In this document: positions 12,880 to 16,201 of the stretch, one piece after another
Layout of the letters: each line of letters begins with the position of its first letter
How positions within the stretch are numbered: position 1 is the stretch's first letter
Origin: Chloroflexota bacterium
GTDB taxonomy: Bacteria > Chloroflexota > Dormibacteria > Dormibacterales > Dormibacteraceae
DNA: 16,201 nucleotides
Assembly: GCA_005888075.1 (NCBI GenBank)
Contig: VBKD01000039.1
Span: forward strand, 1-16,201
Direction of reading: 5' to 3'
Notes under the pieces: generated by a model
Told to the model about the DNA's origin: nothing
What the model saw: only the letters and a program-made list of their open reading frames with translations
The model's database searches: none
Program-made: the position numbers and the translations under genes

Positions 12880-14835
12880 TCACTCGCGAGTTGCGCCGAT
12901 GGCCGCCAGCGCGCTCGGGTTCTCGAGTGACGACAGATCGCCTGGGTCGGCCCCCGTGTAGATCGAGCGCACCACCCGGCGCAGGATCTTCGCGTTGCGT
13001 GTCCTTGGCAGGTCGCCGACGAAGTGGACCGCCTTCGGCCGCAGGGGTTTGCCTAGAGCGTCAGCGACCAATTGCTGCAGCTCGGCCGCCAGGGCATCGC
13101 TTGCTTCACGTTTCGGCCTGAGGATGACAAAGCACACCAGCGCCTCTCCCTTCAACTCGTCGGGCACGCCGATCGCGGCCGCCTCGGCCACCGCGGGATG
13201 CCCGACCAGGACAGACTCCACCTCGGCCGGCCCGAGCCGCTTCCCCGCAACTTTGATCGTGTCGTCCGAGCGTCCGAGAACGTACCAGAGCCCATCCTCC
13301 GGATCCACGTACGCCCAGTCGCCATGCACCCACACGTCCTCGAAGCGGCTCCAGTAGGTGTCCAGGTAGCGCTGCCGGTCGCCCCAGAAGCCGCGGGTCA
13401 TGCCCGGCCACGGATTGCGGATGACCAGCTCGCCGACCTCACCTCGCACCGACCGCCCCTCAGCGTCGACGACGTCCGCCGCGATGCCCGGCAGCGGGCC
13501 GGCGAATGAGCAGGGACGGAGATGAGTGATGACGTTGCCGCACAGGATGCCGCCCGACACCTCGGTGCCTCCCGTGTAGTTGATGATCGGAATCCGGGCG
13601 CCGCCGATGTGCTTGAAGAACCACTGGAACGGCTCAGGGTTCCATGGCTCGCCAGTCCCGCCAAGGATGCGCAGGCTCGTGAGGTCGTGGTGCGCGGGCA
13701 CCTCGTCGCCGTGCGTCATCAATCCCCGCACCAGGGTGGGGGAGACCCCGAGCACGGTGGCCTTGTGGTCCTCGACCATTCGCCACAAACGGTTCGCCGC
13801 CGGGTAATCCGGCGTGCCTTCGTACAGCACCATCGTCGCGCCGAGGATCAGCGTCCCGAAGATGAGCCAGGGGCCCATCATCCAGCCGATGTCCGTGTAC
13901 CAGAAGACGGTGTCGTCGGCCCCGATGTCGAATCCGTGCGCCATGTCCTGCGCCGACTTGACAGGAAAGCCGCCATGCACGTGCAGGGTGCCCTTCGGCT
14001 TGCCTGTGGTGCCCGACGTGTAGATGATCATCAGCGGGTCCTCGGGATCCATCTCCTGCGTTTGCGCCCGGTCGGGCTCGTCCTCGAGCAGCACCTCCCA
14101 GACCTGGTCGCGGCCGTGAGTCCAGGGGATCTCGCGCATGACGCGGCGGTGGACGATGACCTTGGTCACGGTCGGACAGCTGGTGAGCGCCTTGTCGGCC
14201 ATCTCCTTCATCGGCACGACCTGCCCGCGCCGGTAAAAGCCATCGGCGCAGATGAGGACCTTTGCCTCGCCGTCTCGCAAGCGGCCGGCGATTGCTTCGG
14301 CGCCATAGCCCGAGAACAGAGGGATGATGACCGCGCCGACCTTGACCGTCGCCAGCACCGCGATCGCGACCTCGGGACACATCGGCATGAAGATCCCGAC
14401 TCGGTCGCCAGACCTCACTCCCAGCCTGCGCAGCGCCCCTGCCATGCGGCACACCTGGCGGTCGAGCTCGCCGTAGGTCAGCTTGCGCACCTCGCCCGGC
14501 TCGCCCTCCCAGATGATCGCGGTCTTGTCGTGCAACTCCCGGTCGCGGTGACGGTCGAGGCAGCTCTGCACGATGTTCATCCGCCCGCCGACCCACCACC
14601 GCGCCCACGGCTTGCCCTGCGAGAGGTCGACGACCGTGTCGTAGTGGCGGTAGAAGGCAACGTCGATATCCTTGATCGCCGCGTCCCAGAACCATTCGAT
14701 GTCCGTGTCCGCGCGCTGCAGCAGCTCGGCGTAGGTCTCGATGCCGTAACGGTCCATGAATCGCTTGAGCCGGCTCCTCTCGATCACCTCGGGACTCGGC
14801 TCCCAGATCACGTCTCCGATCACGACGGGCTGCAT
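12880..14835 (-). CDS. Acyl-CoA synthetase, acetyl-CoA synthetase-like (AMP-forming)
   Basis: A 651-residue ANL-superfamily ligase of acetyl-CoA-synthetase length and layout: an N-terminal cap, the P-loop Y-T-S-G-T-T-G-K-P-K-G (272-282), the A5 motif Y-T-G-G-T-E (420-425), G-D-W-A-Y (505-509), the hinge G-R-S-D-D-T-I-K-V-A-G-K-R (521-533) and the adenylation lysine in R-T-R-N-A-K (Lys616). It should activate a carboxylic acid via acyl-AMP to acyl-CoA in the cytosol. In true acetyl-CoA synthetases the A5 region reads W-Q-T-E, with the Trp capping the acetate pocket; here G-G-T-E replaces it, so a bulkier acid is more likely. The start is ATG 14835 with no good Shine-Dalgarno; a TAGACT box ends nine bases upstream. 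It diverges from the 75-residue ORF. The substrate is unassigned, so no gene symbol is given. Confidence 0.9.
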   Translation of the reverse strand: MQPVVIGDVIWEPSPEVIERSRLKRFMDRYGIETYAELLQRADTDIEWFWDAAIKDIDVAFYRHYDTVVDLSQGKPWARWWVGGRMNIVQSCLDRHRDRELHDKTAIIWEGEPGEVRKLTYGELDRQVCRMAGALRRLGVRSGDRVGIFMPMCPEVAIAVLATVKVGAVIIPLFSGYGAEAIAGRLRDGEAKVLICADGFYRRGQVVPMKEMADKALTSCPTVTKVIVHRRVMREIPWTHGRDQVWEVLLEDEPDRAQTQEMDPEDPLMIIYTSGTTGKPKGTLHVHGGFPVKSAQDMAHGFDIGADDTVFWYTDIGWMMGPWLIFGTLILGATMVLYEGTPDYPAANRLWRMVEDHKATVLGVSPTLVRGLMTHGDEVPAHHDLTSLRILGGTGEPWNPEPFQWFFKHIGGARIPIINYTGGTEVSGGILCGNVITHLRPCSFAGPLPGIAADVVDAEGRSVRGEVGELVIRNPWPGMTRGFWGDRQRYLDTYWSRFEDVWVHGDWAYVDPEDGLWYVLGRSDDTIKVAGKRLGPAEVESVLVGHPAVAEAAAIGVPDELKGEALVCFVILRPKREASDALAAELQQLVADALGKPLRPKAVHFVGDLPRTRNAKILRRVVRSIYTGADPGDLSSLENPSALAAIGATRE

Positions 14836-14844
14836 GGTGCCTCG

Positions 14845-14854
14845 AGTCTATTGT
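14845..14854. promoter_or_regulatory. Overlapping divergent -10-like boxes (TAGACT minus, TATTGT plus)
   Basis: On the minus strand TAGACT (14850-14845) stands nine bases before the acyl-CoA synthetase ATG. On the plus strand TATTGT (14849-14854) stands eight bases before ATG 14863. The starts are only 27 bp apart. No -35 is recognisable for either, so this is a weak call that fits short-leader transcription in both directions. Confidence 0.25.
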
Positions 14855-14862
14855 TTCGGTCG

Positions 14863-15090
14863 ATGCATGAGCTGCCGGACGACTTCGCGGACACCCTGGC
14901 GCGGGTGCTCGAACCGGGCAATCGGGACGCCGCAGCGGAGATCATCGAAGCCGCCACGCACCTCGACGATGAGGGTTTACGCCACTTCCTCCAGCTGTTC
15001 GCCGCGCGGGTGCGAGCTTCCGATGCGCCCGTCAGGGCCGCCGAGCTGAGAAAGTTCCTGCAGCGCGCCGCCCGCGGAGCCTCGTCTTGA
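14863..15090 (+). CDS. Small hypothetical protein, 75 aa
   Basis: An open frame of 75 residues starting M-H-E-L-P-D-D-F-A-D-T-L and predicted to be almost entirely helical. It has alternating acidic and hydrophobic residues in the first half and a basic, Ala/Arg-rich tail. I do not recognise a family. Support comes from the protein-like composition, the position right behind a -10-like box (TATTGT, eight bases upstream) and the 27 bp divergent spacing from the acyl-CoA synthetase gene. Against it, the same frame is open for 1.3 kb upstream as an antisense artefact of GC-rich codon bias, and its last 59 bases overlap the 3' end of the convergent hypothetical gene. Confidence 0.5.
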   Translation: MHELPDDFADTLARVLEPGNRDAAAEIIEAATHLDDEGLRHFLQLFAARVRASDAPVRAAELRKFLQRAARGASS

Positions 15091-15655
15091 TCAGCTCGGC
15101 CTCCTGAAGGAGCTCCCAGTAATTCGACCAGGCAGCCTGGGCGACCGCCACCGCGACGTGTGGCTTGTACCGCTCTCGCGCCGCGCGGACCGCTTGTTGC
15201 TGCGCGTAACACCATCGGTCCCACGCACGCTCGACCGTGCCTGCGACGAGCTCGATCCATTCGGCGTCCTCGCCGCTGATTGACGGCGGAGGAAGGGTCA
15301 GCACCTTCCATTTCCGGTCTTCGCGAACCACCGTGATCACGGGCTGACCGCTGGGCCGCCCAGCGTGCCGGTTGGGCCGCGGGATTCGAGGGTTCGCCGC
15401 CATCAAGCGCTGCTGCACCGCGAACACGAGGTCGTGCGCCGCCTCCAGGGTCGCGGGCGCCACCTGAGGATGGCGGCGGCCCAACCGGATCTGGAGCGCC
15501 CGTATCGCGTCCCTCAGTCGAGTGGGCGCATCGACCTCGTCACGGAGGCGCAGCGTCTCGACGTCCTCCAGCAGCAGATCGGACTCCGCGAGGAGGATTC
15601 TCCGCCTCACCTCCGCCGTCTCTTCCGTGTACGCGGTGTCTGTGCTGATCGCCAT
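15032..15655 (-). CDS. Hypothetical protein, 207 aa
   Basis: No family recognised. The protein is soluble and largely helical. An N-terminal region (about 1-85) carries A-E-V-R-R-R-I-L-L-A-E-S-D-L-L-L and heptad-like leucines. A short basic, Pro/Arg-rich segment (P-R-I-P-R-P-N-R-H-A-G-R-P) leads into a strand-like V-I-T-V-V-R-E-D-R-K-W-K-V-L segment. A C-terminal helical region is rich in Trp (E-W-I-E-L, A-W-D-R-W, A-W-S-N-Y-W-E). I chose ATG 15655 because a good promoter ends seven bases upstream, so the transcript would begin at or next to this ATG; ATG 15673 and ATG 15787 are also in frame but fall inside or before the promoter. It is divergent from the cpaB-like gene and converges, with overlap, on the small 75-residue ORF. 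Confidence 0.75.
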   Translation of the reverse strand: MAISTDTAYTEETAEVRRRILLAESDLLLEDVETLRLRDEVDAPTRLRDAIRALQIRLGRRHPQVAPATLEAAHDLVFAVQQRLMAANPRIPRPNRHAGRPSGQPVITVVREDRKWKVLTLPPPSISGEDAEWIELVAGTVERAWDRWCYAQQQAVRAARERYKPHVAVAVAQAAWSNYWELLQEAELIKTRLRGRRAAGTFSARRP

Positions 15656-15662
15656 GCGCAGC

Positions 15663-15690
15663 AAGATATTCATCGCGGCCCAGTTGTCAA
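15663..15690 (-). promoter_or_regulatory. Sigma-70-like promoter TTGACA-16-TATCTT (leaderless start predicted)
   Basis: On the minus strand a perfect TTGACA (15690-15685) is followed after 16 bases by TATCTT (15668-15663, four of six). Seven bases later comes ATG 15655, so the expected transcription start coincides with the start codon. This is the best promoter in the window and decides the start of the 207-residue gene. Confidence 0.6.
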
Positions 15691-15747
15691 GCGACTCTTT
15701 ACAGCCTTTGGCGTGACCGGAACTCTCACGCGCCTTAACAGGCTGGA

Positions 15748-15776
15748 TTGTCGCCGGCCCGAAATCGAAATAACGT
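15748..15776 (+). promoter_or_regulatory. Putative promoter of the cpaB-like gene (TTGTCG-17-TAACGT)
   Basis: TTGTCG (15748-15753) and TAACGT (15771-15776) are separated by 17 bases. Nine bases then lead to ATG 15786, giving a leader of only two or three bases. Box matches are modest (four and three of six) and no Shine-Dalgarno precedes the ATG. Confidence 0.35.
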
Positions 15777-15785
15777 CGCGCTGTC

Positions 15786-16201
15786 ATGAAACGCTGGTTG
15801 ATCGCCCTGGCGGCTCTGCTGGTCGGTGGTGGGGTCAGCGCGACTCTGCTGGTGCTCGCGTCCCCCTCGCGTCAATCGAGTGAGGTCTACGTGGCTGCTC
15901 GCGATATTCCGGCGGGCGCGCTGCTTGGCTCGGATGCGATCGCGCTCGCGCGTACGACCCTGGCCGAGAGTCGCGGTCTGCTCTTCACTCTCGGCGACGA
16001 GTCGAAGCTGGCCAACGTCCGCGCGACGCACTATCTCGTGGCGGGTCAGCTCATCCAGCGAAGCGACGTCGCCTCGGCCGACGCTTCAGCGGACAGGCGC
16101 CTCGTCTTCATGCCCATCAAGGACGCTCCGCCGGTGGCGGCCGGCGCGCGAATCGACCTGCTCGCCATCACCGGGTCGCCCGACCATCCGGTCGTCCAGC
16201 C
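15786..16201 (+). CDS. cpaB: CpaB/RcpC-like SAF-domain protein, Tad/Flp pilus assembly (3'-truncated by window edge)
   Basis: The first 138 residues are visible, and the frame is open to the end of the window. A short basic start (M-K-R-W) is followed by one hydrophobic segment (about 5-25: L-I-A-L-A-A-L-L-V-G-G-G-V), a membrane anchor or uncleaved signal. Next is the SAF-domain hallmark V-Y-V-A-A-R-D-I-P-A-G-A-L-L (about 34-47), then Y-L-V-A-G-Q-L-I-Q-R-S-D-V and V-F-M-P-I-K-D-A-P-P-V-A-A-G-A-R-I-D-L-L, the conserved second part of CpaB proteins. CpaB is a periplasmic/envelope component of the Tad (Flp) type IV pilus system. Other tad genes would be expected downstream, outside this window. 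The ATG start has no ribosome-binding site but lies close behind a promoter-like pair. Confidence 0.8.
   Translation, partial: MKRWLIALAALLVGGGVSATLLVLASPSRQSSEVYVAARDIPAGALLGSDAIALARTTLAESRGLLFTLGDESKLANVRATHYLVAGQLIQRSDVASADASADRRLVFMPIKDAPPVAAGARIDLLAITGSPDHPVVQ

Noticed and set aside
13522..15090. A 522-residue open frame on the plus strand
   Set aside because: Most of it is the mirror of the acyl-CoA synthetase gene, whose motifs are unmistakable; GC-rich codons keep the opposite strand open. Only the last 75 codons outside that gene were kept.
15656..15787. Extension of the 207-residue protein to ATG 15787
   Set aside because: It would run through the TTGACA/TATCTT promoter and the divergent intergenic region; the composition is not protein-like.
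1..16201. CRISPR arrays, insertion sequences, prophage or defence genes
   Set aside because: No regularly spaced direct repeats, transposase, integrase or nuclease motifs were seen in any frame.

Overview
This is a GC-rich bacterial window with dense gene packing and frequent strand switches. It looks like a chromosomal fragment of an uncultivated high-GC lineage. A Chloroflexota/Dormibacterota- or actinobacteria-like host is my guess, based on the nucleotidyltransferase/phosphomannomutase-like fusion, a Tad-pilus CpaB gene and several start codons sitting directly behind -10-like boxes. No rRNA or marker protein settles the taxonomy.

Region 1 (1-10180) is a carbohydrate-polymer block. It holds the 3' end of an inositol-monophosphatase-family gene, translationally coupled to a GT4-type glycosyltransferase; a 1219-residue fusion of a GH57 amylase/amylopullulanase-type domain with a GT5 glycogen synthase; a convergent GT35 alpha-glucan phosphorylase; and, divergent from the phosphorylase, an 840-residue sugar-1-phosphate nucleotidyltransferase with a beta-helix and a phosphomannomutase-like domain whose active-site loops are all degraded. 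Together these suggest synthesis (GT5), hydrolytic trimming or transfer (GH57) and phosphorolysis (GT35) of an alpha-glucan, with NDP-sugar supply next door. No glgC-type ADP-glucose pyrophosphorylase and no recognisable branching enzyme lie in the window.

Region 2 (10198-12871) starts with tRNA-Gly(CCC) and looks more accessory: an alpha/beta hydrolase, a convergent CynX-like MFS transporter and, head-to-head with and overlapping the transporter's 5' end, a DsrE-family reading frame. That frame has an in-frame TGA exactly where the family carries its reactive Cys, giving a U-K-G-C motif. A strong stem-loop lies immediately 3' of the TGA with the spacing and loop base expected of a bacterial SECIS element, and homology resumes to a natural TAA. 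The N-terminal strand of the DsrE fold seems to be missing, so it is either a selenoprotein gene with an unusual 5' end or the remnant of one cut by a rearrangement. It is followed by a REP-like double palindrome.

Region 3 (12880-16201) has an acetyl-CoA-synthetase-like acyl-CoA ligase whose acetate-pocket Trp is replaced by Gly, a small 75-residue ORF, an unrecognised 207-residue protein with a good promoter predicting a leaderless mRNA, and the 5' part of a divergent cpaB-like gene that runs off the window.
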